Shown here piece after piece: positions 12,201 through 23,289 of a DNA stretch of 64,000 nt. This DNA comes from Tubiluchus corallicola (Eukaryota; Priapulida; Priapulimorpha; Priapulimorphida; Tubiluchidae), in NCBI GenBank assembly GCA_030141605.1, contig JAQGDQ010000087.1:62001-126000 (forward strand). The letters run 5' to 3'. The position numbers and the translations under genes are program-made. Each line of letters begins with the position of its first letter. Positions within the stretch are counted from its first letter, which is position 1. Under the pieces are notes generated by a model that saw only the letters and a list, made by a program, of their open reading frames with translations, did not search any database and was not told where the DNA came from.

Positions 12201-15200
12201 TATAAAAATATAGAATCAATTATGTGGAGCTATTTGAGTCAATATACCAAGTGTATATCTGTATATATAAAAATATAGAATCTATTATGTGGAATTATTT
12301 GAGTCAATGCTCACAGTTTTTACATGCTTTTGTATAAGCCCGTTCTAGACATTTTTGAGACAATTAGGCGATTGATTCTACATTACCTTGAGTCTAATAC
12401 ATGGCGCTTACTGTATTAGCTTAGTATCGGTAAATATGGCAAATTCGGACTGGCGTCTCCCCGCTTTTGTCCGGCAAATCGAGATATGAGTGTATATATA
12501 TATATACATGGTAATCCAGAAAAATGTTTCCACAAAGGTGAGGAACAGTGGGTGGAAAACTCCCCAAAATAACTGTTTTTTTGCTTACTGCTAAACACCT
12601 TGTAGAAAAAGCATCCCAGCGGTGCTTGGTAGGGGTCTTGTAAAGAAATTTATAGCTCTTATGAAAGAGGAACTATTAGGTTACACAATAATGTGGGTCT
12701 CGTTTACAAATACTCTTACCAAAATAAAATGTTGCGAGTCGGAGAAACGTTTCTTTTCTGGATGACTATGTACATATATATGTATTTCAATTGATCCACT
12801 AACTTGTGTTATAACGCCTGTTTTGATTGTGTCTGTAGCAAATAATTGGAAATCAAATTTCTGAATCTTTTTTTCCTAAGTATTAACTTCTGTCATTACT
12901 ACTTCAAGATGTCTGGACAAAAACGTTCAGTGGCATATTACCTTTTGGTTTGCAAACTATCATATGATATGATACAAACGAAGCAAATTGATGATAAGAG
13001 AATCTGACTTTAATTATGAAAAAACTAAAAGCACCCATGCTATCAGTGACATGATAACTAATTTATTTTCATTCCTAATGTTTCGATGGCAAAATTTTCA
13101 TCATTTTTCAAGGTATAAAGTCTTTAGACACAACAATTTTTTTGCAATTAAGCACTTTATAAAAATTTTCGCTTAACAAAAAAGTATTGAGTAAACACAT
13201 TCTAAGGTGCGATGTAAAATTGATCTGACTCTCATCAAACAACACGAGGCATTATATGAATCATTTTGTTGTAATTGTAAATATCCAAGTTACTCTAGAC
13301 CGTGTCGAGTAATTACGTGCGACATAATGACGCATAACGTAACGAAACTCTTGATTTGGTTAATTTGATTTTTGCAGGAATAAAGAGAAAAAAGTCAGTG
13401 AAGAGGTTTCTGTTAATCAACAGTGAGTAGCACATAAATACTTTACATAATTAATGTAGTTATTTTTCTTATGTATGTCACAGAATAGTGATTGCTGACA
13501 TATTTGTCACCACATGACAAGATAAATCAACAACAGTGTTACAAAAAGAAAAAGAAATATACAGGCATTGCTGATGGTTGCTAACGTTTTTTTCTTGTGA
13601 CAGTAATTCTGAGTGCTACAGTTACAAGAATCAGAAGCCTAGCTATCTGCTGATATGTTTTTGTTTTTAATATCTTTTTAACATGTTAATAGTAACTTTT
13701 AGATTGCGAAAGTGGATGAAATTTGTTCTTACAATTTCAGGAACGAAAATTAATTTGTCAGACATGAGCATCCGATAACAATAGCTTTTGAACAAAGCAA
13801 ATCTAAGATTTTTTTAGTAGAAATTAAATTCAGGCAAATTTTGATTGACTAAACTGTTTATGCGGTATAGTTTCACTGCCAACTTACCGTCTTACTTTTC
13901 CAAATAGATGTATTTTTCTTGTGATTTTTTATTTTCCGAGTGTGCAATAAGCAATGTAGTCATGCGAAAACTCTAAACCAACATCGTAAACCTACCATTA
14001 TGTAGCCTATATTTTTGACTATTATTTACAACCCTCTATTGCATTTATTGCTGGCTAGATTTTTGGCAAATTGACTAAGAAGTATATCTGCAGTATGTTA
14101 TAGTGGATGTGTTTTTCCTAGATTTCTTAAATTGCTACTGTGATTACAGCAGACTGAGTGATAACCTGAACTATAAGTGTAAGCAACAGACATACATGCG
14201 TGAAACTATACCTCTTGTACTTAATTTTTATTTAGGATAAAAACAATTTAATATTAATATGCTACCTTTCATAAATTTTATAGGGCACACAGAGGTCGTG
14301 GTGTTGGAGACTTACTTGGCTCAATTCTGTCTGACCAAAGCCTACTCCATATGGATTCAAAGAACATACAGATTTCTCGTGATGGTTCTCTTGGAGCTAA
14401 ATCACCTGCACAGCTGAATTCTTCACTGCAGAAAGCCGGTATTAATCAACTAAAAGCTACGGACGTGTCTTCACCTACTGGTGGTCCAAAAGAAATTGCT
14501 ATGCCAATTGCATCAACTGACAAATTAATTCCGTTGTCACCGCCTCCTGGCTTCAACGCTTTTGTGCGATTTCCGCCTCCATTAATGTCACAGTTTGCCA
14601 TCAGAAATGAAATGCCTTCCTTGAGAATGCCAGTAAGGTTTGATCTAAATCGTGCAAGACCACCTAGGCCCGATATTCCTTTAAGTATGCCAAGATTTCC
14701 AGCACAAGTCTTGCCTGAAGCCAGTCCCAGACAATTATTACCACATGAGCCAAAATCTAAAGATGGACCAAAATGGAGACACGGTGCACCACCTTTAGAG
14801 GCTCCTTTGTATTCTTCTGATATTGATGAACGATTAGGAAGTCACATTCGACTTTCTCCTCAAAGCACAAAATTTCAGGCTGTTCCACCTCCTTCTAGAG
14901 ATACTAACTCGAGCATGCCTCCGCCTCTGATGGGTGAAAGGCATGTTGGCAGTGTACCATCATCAGAATCTTTAAACTCTGCTTCTACTGACACTGATGA
15001 CAGACTGAGGAACTTCTTAAAGCAACCTCTGGGAATGAGAGACTTAAATGCTCCACCTCCTTCGTTAATGGGAGCTGACTTAAAAACAGCATCGTCCCCG
15101 ATGAACGAATTGCCAGTAGGTACTGTAGGATCAGGCCCTAGTTTTTCCGATATCGATGACAGGTTAGGAGGCACTTTGAAGCAACCTCCAGCCAAAAGAG

Positions 15201-18200
15201 AATTAAATGCGCCACCTCCTTTAATGGGCGATAGACCATTTAGCTCTCAGCCTTTAAATTCATCACCAAATCTGGGTAATATTCCTCTTCCATCAGAAAC
15301 TGCATTTTCATCTGATGTAGATGAGCGGGTTGGAAAGAGCAGACCTGTTTGTTTAATACCACTGCCTGATACGAGAGGTCCTCAGCCTGTTCCTCCACCA
15401 CTGATGGCACTTGAAGTAAATTCTTCTGAGAAAGGTCATTTGTCGAATGCTGATAAAATACTTGAAGATATGTCTAAGCAGTTGCAGAAAAATAAATTTG
15501 AGAAGTTTGGTGAAACCAGTTTCTTGGCTGGACGTACAAGTGCACCATTAGAAAATGTTCCAGGTCTATTTTCTGATATCACTGCAAGTAGAGTTGGTAT
15601 CGTAAGTGAGCCATCCTGCATTTTTTCAAGCATGCCCGATGTGACACTACAAGAAAAATCACGCTTGTCAAATACAGACAAAATTTTAGAAGATGTTGCG
15701 AAAGGATTAAAGAACATGAAGAATATAGGAAGGGAGCTAGAAAGTGCATCTGGAATCTCTAGCATACCACTTCCTCTCTCACAAACCCAGGGAAGGTTTA
15801 ATGCAGTACCGCCTTCTTTGCTTCCTGAATTAACTAATTCCGCTAACATTTTGCCACCTTTGAGACAAGACGATACACCAACGTCCAAGCCATACAATGT
15901 TATACCACCACTGCATGAACTGCTGCGGCAGAAAGAAGAAGAGAAAATGTCTGTGTTAGAAATTAACTCATCTGCTTCTCAACCAGTTGAACAATTTAAT
16001 ACCACTTCTGAGAGAACAACTTATAATGCTGTGCCACCTCCGCAATCTGGATATTTTGGCGTTCCACCAGCTGTTGGTGAAGCTTCATCTGAGCCAAGTT
16101 ATTTTGGTGTTCAGCCACCTATAGTACCAATTGGTGAGATTGCTCCACAGCCTGGGTATTTTGGTGTACCGCCACCAACTACTGTATCAGTTAGTAATAC
16201 TATGCCACAGCAAGGATACGTTGGTGTACCTCCTCCACCAAATATTTCTTGTGGTGAAACATTACCAACTTCCGGACATTTTGGAGCAGTATCGTTACCC
16301 CCTAGTGCACAGAGTGAACCGGCAACATACAACGCAGTTCCTCCCCCACCTATGTCTTCAGAAACTACTATAGGGACTAATGCTCCTATACAGTTTTTTG
16401 GTGTGCCACCTCCAACTCTGCCAGATGCACCCCCACCTCCATTAGGGATTATTCCTTTACCCCCAACTGTGAGACCACCGGGTTTACCACCTTTCCCTCC
16501 TTCACAGGAAACTACAGTTAGTGCTGTACAGCCTCCGCCACCTTCTGAGCCTCCGCCTCCTCTACCTCCTCCTGTACCAGGAGTGCCTCCTCCACCTCCA
16601 CCGTCTTCTGATTCTACAGAAAAACCACCAAATTCGAGTCGTTCAGACATACAAAATGCGTTTCACAGCATCTCTAGCTCAGTACTCGATGAAATTCCTA
16701 TGCCAGAAGAACCAAAAACGTTGACACGAAGTGATAGAAAGATGATACAGAAGAAAAAAGACACAAGCATTTCAAAGCCAAAGAAAGCTGGTTCTAATAG
16801 TGCAAATGACTCAAATTCAAAATCTGAACCATCCGCCACAGAAAAGATTAGATTTATGTTGGGAAAACCTAGAAGTCTTGAACGTAAAAATATTTTTGTT
16901 ACTGGTGAACCTAAAGCTTCCAAGGAATCTAGTAAACAGGCTAAAACTGCTACAGCAGAAGTTGTTTATGGCCCAGAAAATCGGCCTGATATTGAGAAGG
17001 ATGATTCTACTAAAGGTAATGCTAGTGTAAACCACAAGCCAGTAAGTGAAGAATCAAGTAAATCATCACTGCATGAGGAAGAAACTGGGATTCTTGTTGT
17101 GCCAAAGATAACAACCGATTTGGCAAAGACAACAACCGAAGACAAAAGCGATGATGGTAGTGAGCTTATCCAGGTTGACTCATCGCCAGAGGACCAATCT
17201 TCTGAAGCTTTCTCGGCTTTGCCTCAGAGAACGCAGGCTAAAAAGATTAAACTTAAAAGAGGTGGCCCTGCAATTACTGTTACCAAGAATAAAATTAGTG
17301 TACCAGATAAAAGTGGAAATATCTCCGCTCCTAATGAGCAGCAAATCGGTGAAAGGGGACAAGTTGGGAAAGATAGTTGTTCAGAATCAGTTAAAGAAAA
17401 GACGGGAGAAATGAGTGATGTTAGTGAAGGAGAAGATGATCAAACCTTTTCAAATGTTGTCATCAAAACCGAAAAGGTTGATGAGCCAGCGCCCGCTACT
17501 GCAGATGACAGTGATATTGAGGAAATACCACAGGAAACTGAAAAAGATGTTGAGCAGGAATCGGGCGAAGAAGCTGAAGATTCCGAAGCAACAAATGAAT
17601 CTGAAGAAGAGGAAAATGAAGAAGCTGAAGGTGAAGAAGAGGATGAAGGAGAGGAAGACGTTTCAGATGAGGAGGAGGAAGAAGAATCTGAAAGTGAAGC
17701 AGAAGAAGAGTCGGGGTCAGAGAAAGATGCAGCTGAAAGTTCTGTTATAGAGTCTGGTGATGAAGAAGATGCACAGGATGAAGAAAGGCAAGACAGCGTT
17801 GAAGAAGGTGAATTAGCAGATACTGTCCTTCCTAGTAAACAATTGCCACAACAGTCAAATCTTCGAAAATTAAAAGAACATGTAAATCGAGAAGAAGCTG
17901 ATCCATTGTTGCATCAGCCAACTGCTTTACCAGACGGGTATACAACTAACAATGAAGAAACGGTTGATGTCTGGCGAGATGTTAATATAGGAAAAATTGA
18001 TGACAGGAATTATAGAGGAAGAAAAAAGAAAGATAAAGGAGGTGACGAATCTTCCAAAAAGAAAAAGGATAAACGCAGGGGGAAAAAGAAGAAACATTCA
18101 AAAAGTCAGCCTGGTCAGCTAGAAACTACAAATGATACTTCTGATAAGCATATCGATAGGACTCAGAAATCTCCAAGTGTAGAAATTGTCAGAGTGAGCT

Positions 18201-21200
18201 ATAGGCAGGAAAGGGCAAGAACAATCAGCCTTGGCCCAGATGATACACCACCCCGCTCTCGTAGTCGTAGTATTAGCTTAAGTAGTAGCAGAGAGAATCG
18301 TCGTAATCGAAGCGAGAGCATCCGAAGTAGGAGCAGAGGGCGACAGCGACATCACAGCGAACGTCGATGGCGTCGAAGTGTTGAACGCAGCGACAGCAGA
18401 AGACGACGTAGTAGAGACAGGTGGCGCACTGCTCGTCGATTTAGCGAGAGTAGAATGCGCAGTAGTTTAAGCAGAAAGCATCGCAGTGTTAGTAGAGAAC
18501 GTCACAGTCCACTTCGTTTAGGTAGAAGTTGGGGCCGAAGAAGTATCAGTTGGGGACGTCGCAGCTTGTCTAGAGATTTGGCAGTTGATAGAGAAATGAG
18601 AAGTGTAAGCAGAAACAGGCGAAGTAGAAGTCGTGCAAGGAAAATGATTAATCGAATTATGGCTGAAGCTAATGCCGCTAGACCCAGAGCTGTTTCACCA
18701 GTTGTGAATTGGTCTCCTCCTAGAGAGCATTCAAGAAATAGGAACCGTAGGCACTCGCCTATTGGGCGGGAACGAAGAATTAGCTATCGGGCAGAAGATG
18801 AAACTGTCTTAGAGGAAAACAGAACTTCTCATGAAAGAGAACGGCGAAAAGCTAGTCGAAAGCATAGGGAAGAGACTGACTATGAAGATGTGTCTCCTGA
18901 AAGGGAAGATTTGCGCAACAAGTTACATAGAAGACAGAATAAAGAAAACCGTAGTAGTTCACGTAGGCGCCATGGCTCTGAGCCACATGCAGATGAAGAC
19001 GAGGATGTATCTGCTGAACAACGTCACCATCGGAGAAAACGAAAACACAGAGATGTGGAACAAAATGTTGAGGAAGCTGATGCATCACACGAAAAGCAGG
19101 AGAGACGCAGAAAGAAGAAGAGAAGACGCGAGCAAAAGGAAAACATAGAAGAGCCTTCTCCGTCAACAAGAGAGCGACGGAAAAAGAGAAAAAGAAGAAG
19201 GCATGATACTGAGACCGAGGAAATAACTCCAGAGAAAAAAGATAGAAGTAGAAATCGAAGACATAGAAAAGATACAGAAGAGCAACTTTATAATTTTGAT
19301 GAATATAGAGACGAAAATGCTGATTATTTACAAAGTCATTCTCAGGAAGAAGCTGAGCCCTTGGAAAGAGAACATCGGAAGCGAAGAAAGCGAAGACACA
19401 GAACAGAAGATGTTGATGAACCTGCTGAAGAACCTGCTTCTAACATGGATTATATGAGAACCTCAAGTCAGGAAAGAGAGAAAAGTAAACGAGATAAAAG
19501 AAGACACAGAAAGGAAAGGAGTGAAGTTGAAGAACACGAACAAAGGGAAGATGTACAACTGTATGCTATCCCGGCACGTAGACGAGAGCGACAACTGGAA
19601 AAGATTCTCCAGACTCGTGAAGAAGAGAAACGACGTGAAAAAGAGGAACAAGAAGAGATAGCAAAATTAGAAGAATTGATTCGAAAAGCTGAGGAAGAAG
19701 AGAGAGAACAAATGCGTTTAGAAAAGGAACGTGAAAGAAAATTGCTACAGGAAAGAAGAGAACAAGAAATTCGGCTACAACAAGAAGAAGCCAGACAGCA
19801 TGAAATTATATCATCATCTGAAGAATATTCTGATGATGAAGCTCGTGAAGCAGCTGCAAAAAGGAGTGCCACTGACAGACGTGTAAAAGAACTGTCTCGG
19901 CGCCTTGCAGAGCGCCGACGTCAAGAGCAGGTATCACGAATGGTAACAGCAGAATTGCTGATCGATCCGGATGGCCGGCTGAGACCAACTCGCTCCCAAC
20001 CCTTTCCAGATGCAAAGAATATTCGTGTCTTGTGTGCATTCAACTCTGATGGTAAACCGACATTGGATGCAGAAGTACCAACTGTTATTCTGGATGAAAA
20101 TCAGCTTCAGGAAAAGGACAAGTCTGAACCTGAGGAAGGAGAAGCCATAAGTGATGCTGAAGAACCTACAGCAAGCGATGCACTAGTCATTGATGATAAA
20201 AGTAAAACACCTACACATGAGATTGCTGCTGCTGATGTTGAAAGGATTCCTGAAAGTGCTACTGCAAATGAAGTGGAAGTGGCTTCGCCAGAAACCCCCA
20301 TAGCACCTGAGTATGATCCATTCCAACCGACGCAATCTCCCAGTCATGAGGCTGAAAACAATGATGAAAAGCAAGAGGAAGCAGAGAAAGAAAAGGAAAA
20401 TATTAGTCAAGATATTGCTTCTCCTGTTGGTAAGTGCATTTCATTTTCTATGTATTTGCGAGATTTTTGCCGATTGTTAAATCCTCTACTATTGTGGCTT
20501 TTGTGTGTTTAATTATCTCATGCAAAAGTTAGCTGATAATTGGTGTTTATTGTCAATGTGTTGGTTTTAAAAATATAAAAATCTTTACTTACTTTTAGAC
20601 AACGACAATGCAGATCAGACCGAGAAAGAACAGGAACTCGAAGTAGAAACACCATCGTCGGCTGAACAATCGAAATCCCCAGCTGTAGCCGATGAACAAC
20701 CGGCTAGTTTTAAACTTTCATTGCCGTTGCCACCTAGTAGTCTACCTCCACCAAATCTGATGTTCTCTGCACCTTCAAAGGATGTGTTTGAGTCGTCAGT
20801 TCCACCTGCTGTTAAGGTGGTTGAGAAACCATCTAAGACACTAATGACAGCGTCTGTACAAACGCTTCCAACGACTTCGTCTTCAGACACGTCGCCATCT
20901 GCAAACTCATTTTCAGCTTCGCTTGCGAGAATTGCAACACTGTTGAATGCACCGCTATCAACTTCACTGAAACCTTCAGTGCGATCAAACATCTTGAAAC
21001 AGCCTAGTGTAATTCCAAAGAAATTCACAAGTCCTGTGGTGAAAAAGGTGCACGCGAGTCCAGATCTCGATAGTCCATATGAGCCTCTAGATAGTCCTGT
21101 TGGCAGTTTTACATTTACGTCTAAATCAAGCAAGTTGAACTCCTTTGGAGGTAAAATTTCCCATTCGCATAAGAATAGAATGGGCGACAAAATAAATGGT

Positions 21201-23119
21201 GAACGATTCAGCAAAATAGACATGAACCAATTTGACGCTCCAGTGTTTCGTGACACTTCTTTTGACATGATTGTAACAGAAAAGGAAAAAGAGGAGATGC
21301 CGTTATCAGCCGTTGACATGGACAACAAGCAAAGGGTGAGTAAATCTGTATTCTCTATTTGTATGTTAACTTGTTTATTGCTGAACTGCCGCTTAACGAA
21401 GCGAATTAAAGGAAAGGACAAGTCACTTAGGATATTGGGTTTATTTTACTGTTATCACACAAACTTAAAAGATAAAACAAAGAAATTTGCAAACAATCTT
21501 TATAAAACAAAGTTAATATAACGATGTCTTTAATGGAAGAATAGGATTTCAAAATGGAAATGCGCAAGCATTAAATGTTCGCAACTTTAAAGTAATTTTA
21601 CTAATGACACGAAGCACTTACCACACATTTGTTACTAATTTCTTCTAATATGTTTTGCAAACATTGAAATAAGCTTAACTTCTCAGAAGGCTTGGCCTTT
21701 CCATTAAGGAAAATTCACTGCCTGTGGACCCATGTTGCTCCTTTGTCGAACTAGAAGACTCATCGTACAACACAAGCACATCTCAAGGATATGATTTCAA
21801 TAGAATGTTTTGCGAAATACTTCAGTTTGTATAGGTTTTGAAAGTGGTTGAACTTTGCAATGTGCGCATATTTTAATATTTGAATGCTCTTAATTCTGTT
21901 GTCTGCTTTATTAATTAAGTAGTTGTTTGGACCTGTAGGCTTCAAGCATTAGTGAGCGTTGAGAACTTTTTCGAGAAACATCGTAGTCTAATGAAACCAG
22001 CTTTACATAATTTACTTGTAATCTTTTTATGTAAAATCGTTTTACGAAGTTAGTCACTTTCATTTTCATGAGATCAGCTGACACATGAAACGTTTTACAT
22101 ACACTGACTATACTGTACATTGTTCTGTTGAAATTAAAGTTCAGAAAATACTTTTATTTAAAACAGTTCTTTTGTAAAAGCACAGGAAGATCCAGTTGTA
22201 TTGCCACGCATGCTATGGTTGCTGTGGTTATTGAAGGTCCACGGTCCATTAAACTTTCAGATACATTTATAGTGTGGTGCCCTAAAATGCAAATGATGAC
22301 CAGCCATTATTCTTATCTTCGCATAACTCAATGGTACTTAGCACAAATGTGCAGTGTTTTAACTTTGTAAACATTTTTTGAAAAGCATTTGGGTTATGAG
22401 TTGTAAACAGAATCAGTTCATAAAATGTTGCCTGGTTTATTGTAACGATGTTGAAGAAATGATTTTTCGTAACAATTTCAACCTTTTTCACTGTTTTGAT
22501 TTTCATTTCATTGTCTGCTTGTAGTACCTGGAGAAGAAGCTGCGCCAGGAACGAGTTGTGGAGGAGGTGAAATTGGCGCTGAAGCCATACTACAACAAAC
22601 GTGAGGTCGATAAAGACGAATACAAAGATATTATGAGGAAATGTGTGCCCAAGGTTAGCTCGTTGAGTATTCTATGCAAAAGTGTCTGATTGATTTTGCT
22701 AGACAGCTTCTAAAGTGGAAGTAAATGAAACTTTTAAAAAAAATTTATAACATAAAAATGTAATGAAATATAGTTCTGCTTTGACATTCAGTTCGTTTTC
22801 CAAAATTATCTTAAGACACTTTTACTCTTTTGGTTAGTTCAGAAAGTTCCTGTTGGGAGCATTGTAGCTCAGTCGTGAAGTCCAAGAACTGCCAGAATTA
22901 ATCTTATTTTTAGCCTTGTTTGTTAAGGCAAATTGTTTGTGAGATTAGTTTTCCTGTTTTTTTTTCCAGATCTGCCACAATAAAACAGGAGACATAAATC
23001 CTGCTAAAATTAGCCTCATGATACAGCGGTATGTGCAAAACTTGAAAAAGCGACGAAAGCACGAGATTAAGAAAGCTTTAGGATTGGTTACTGACAAAGT
23101 GCAGAAAGTTAAACGGTGA
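3256..23119 (+). CDS. PHRF1: PHRF1, PHD and RING finger domain protein (15 coding exons, 2,854 aa)
   Basis: Coding exons: 3256-3373, 5665-5936, 6708-6791, 7234-7358, 7541-7629, 7742-7871, 8029-8134, 9194-9376, 11134-11342, 11794-11835, 13378-13422, 14284-20429, 20599-21335, 22525-22653, 22970-23119. All junctions are GT-AG, phases agree, and the total (8,565 nt) is a whole number of codons. Domain order: acidic N-terminus; RING (residues 98-138); PHD (179-223); Lys/Arg-rich stretch (309-369); proline-rich, acidic, RS-like and coiled-coil regions; C-terminal helical domain (about 2763-2854). This order is diagnostic of PHRF1, a nuclear protein linked in vertebrates to ubiquitination in TGF-beta signalling and to RNA polymerase II. 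The human protein is about 1,650 residues; the excess here lies in the giant exon. The first ATG of the exon starting at 3189 was chosen; upstream UTR exons were not resolved. Confidence 0.93.
5836..6791 (+). CDS. PHRF1: PHRF1 exons 2-3: RING finger
   Basis: The RING is split between exons 2 and 3 by the intron 5937-6707. Ligands are C98, C101, C116, H118, C121, C124, C135 and D138. The last position is Asp (CPVDR) instead of Cys, as in vertebrate PHRF1, so this is family-typical and not damage. RING domains of this type recruit E2 ubiquitin-conjugating enzymes. Exon 2 also codes an Asp/Glu run (about residues 41-66) upstream of the RING. Confidence 0.93.
7234..7629 (+). CDS. PHRF1: PHRF1 exons 4-5: PHD finger
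   Basis: A complete C4HC3 PHD finger is split by the intron 7359-7540 at Gly200 (phase 2). Ligands are C179, C182, C194, C197, H202, C205, C220 and C223. The spliced core reads [15 protein letters not shown], followed by GEWFCPDC; the tryptophan two residues before the last Cys pair is conserved. PHD fingers of this type read histone H3 tails, which fits a chromatin-associated E3 ligase. Confidence 0.94.
7737..7741 (+). promoter_or_regulatory. NAGNAG tandem splice acceptor at PHRF1 exon 6
   Basis: The acceptor reads TAGCAG. Splicing after TAG (7738) or after CAG (7741) keeps the frame and differs only by one alanine (Pro-Ala-Ala versus Pro-Ala). The CAG site is taken as the main one in the gene model. 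Confidence 0.6.
9446..10458. mobile_element. Non-autonomous pogo/Tigger-like DNA transposon, about 1 kb, in a PHRF1 intron
   Basis: The left end starts CAGTAGGTGCCGCTTAATAG at 9448. The right end (to 10456) is its reverse complement over about 27 bp with one mismatch, and both ends are flanked by TA. TA target sites and CAGT-type termini are typical of the pogo/Tigger branch of Tc1/mariner. No transposase frame remains inside, so it behaves as a MITE or an internally decayed copy. Confidence 0.72.
10722..10800. mobile_element. Tigger-like transposon end fragment
   Basis: Reading from about 10722, TACGGGGCTTCCCAACTTACGAA is followed by a GTTACGTTCTGG motif and then TTCGTAAGTGG. This arrangement (a CTTACGAA motif, GTTACGTTC, then TTCGTAAGT) resembles Tigger-family termini from memory. 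No matching right terminus was found, so this is a lone or degraded end. Confidence 0.4.
11794..13422 (+). CDS. PHRF1: PHRF1 exons 10 and 11: paired frame-preserving mini-exons
   Basis: Exon 10 (11794-11835, 42 nt) and exon 11 (13378-13422, 45 nt) are both phase 2-2, so either or both can be skipped without a frameshift. Both code short hydrophilic peptides starting with an N-x-E-K pattern and ending Gln-Gln. Both donors sit in nearly the same context (CAACAGTRAGTAGCACA). This suggests an exon duplication that includes flanking intron. Confidence 0.65.
12185..12417. mobile_element. Second copy of the pogo-like element (right end only), with an internal duplication
   Basis: 12290-12415 aligns with the right end of the 9446-10458 element: a shared ATTATTTGAGTCAAT block, then ACAGTTTTTA, then a terminus ending GGCGCTTACTG followed by TA. 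Just inside, a segment of about 60 bp is tandemly duplicated (around 12185-12245 and 12247-12306). The left terminus was not found. Confidence 0.5.
14284..20429 (+). CDS. PHRF1: PHRF1 exon 12: giant 6,146-nt internal exon
   Basis: This exon codes residues from about 468 to 2517. It begins with the conserved GDLLGSIL motif of PHRF1. It then holds degenerate repeats of about 55 residues with D-x-D-(E/D)-R-(L/V) cores (14819, 14990, 15149, 15314), and two (A/T)DKILED motifs (about 15446, 15675). Proline-rich YFGVPPP and NAVPPP repeats follow (16020-16620), then an acidic tract (17510-17725), a Ser/Arg-rich RS-like region (18240-18660), Lys/Arg-Glu clusters (18780-19550), and a charged coiled coil (19560-19920). 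The acidic and RS-like parts fit a nuclear protein that contacts the transcription and splicing machinery. Confidence 0.9.
22525..23119 (+). CDS. PHRF1: PHRF1 exons 14-15: conserved C-terminal helical domain
   Basis: The two exons code about 92 residues that begin [20 protein letters not shown], continue with the [17 protein letters not shown] motif, and then an [14 protein letters not shown] motif. This matches the C-terminal domain shared by PHRF1 and the SCAF proteins, which is related to SRI-type domains that bind the phosphorylated RNA polymerase II CTD. The stop is TGA at 23117-23119. Confidence 0.9.
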
Positions 23120-23283
23120 CGACAACTGGTGCTGTACAATGCTCAGTTTTGACACTGATGCCATACCTGAAATGCTGAAATGCTACAGGTGTCATGTAAC
23201 ATACCTGCATCATTAGATGTTAATATATGGTGGAATTCTTTATATATTCCGTTGAATAGATTTGTTTTATTCACTTTGTGTTA

Positions 23284-23289
23284 AATAAA
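23284..23289 (+). terminator. Polyadenylation signal AATAAA for PHRF1
   Basis: A canonical AATAAA lies 165 nt after the PHRF1 stop codon, with GT/T-rich sequence downstream. It is the first canonical hexamer in the 3'UTR. Confidence 0.6.

Noticed and set aside
14875-20410. Many open frames of 60-180 codons in other frames and on the minus strand of the giant PHRF1 exon
   Set aside because: They are shadows of the biased codon use of the real frame (proline-rich, acidic and RS-like regions) and have no motifs of their own.
22855-22885. tRNA-like string (ATTGTAGCTCAGTCG) in a PHRF1 intron
   Set aside because: No B box, acceptor stem or anticodon arm can be paired.
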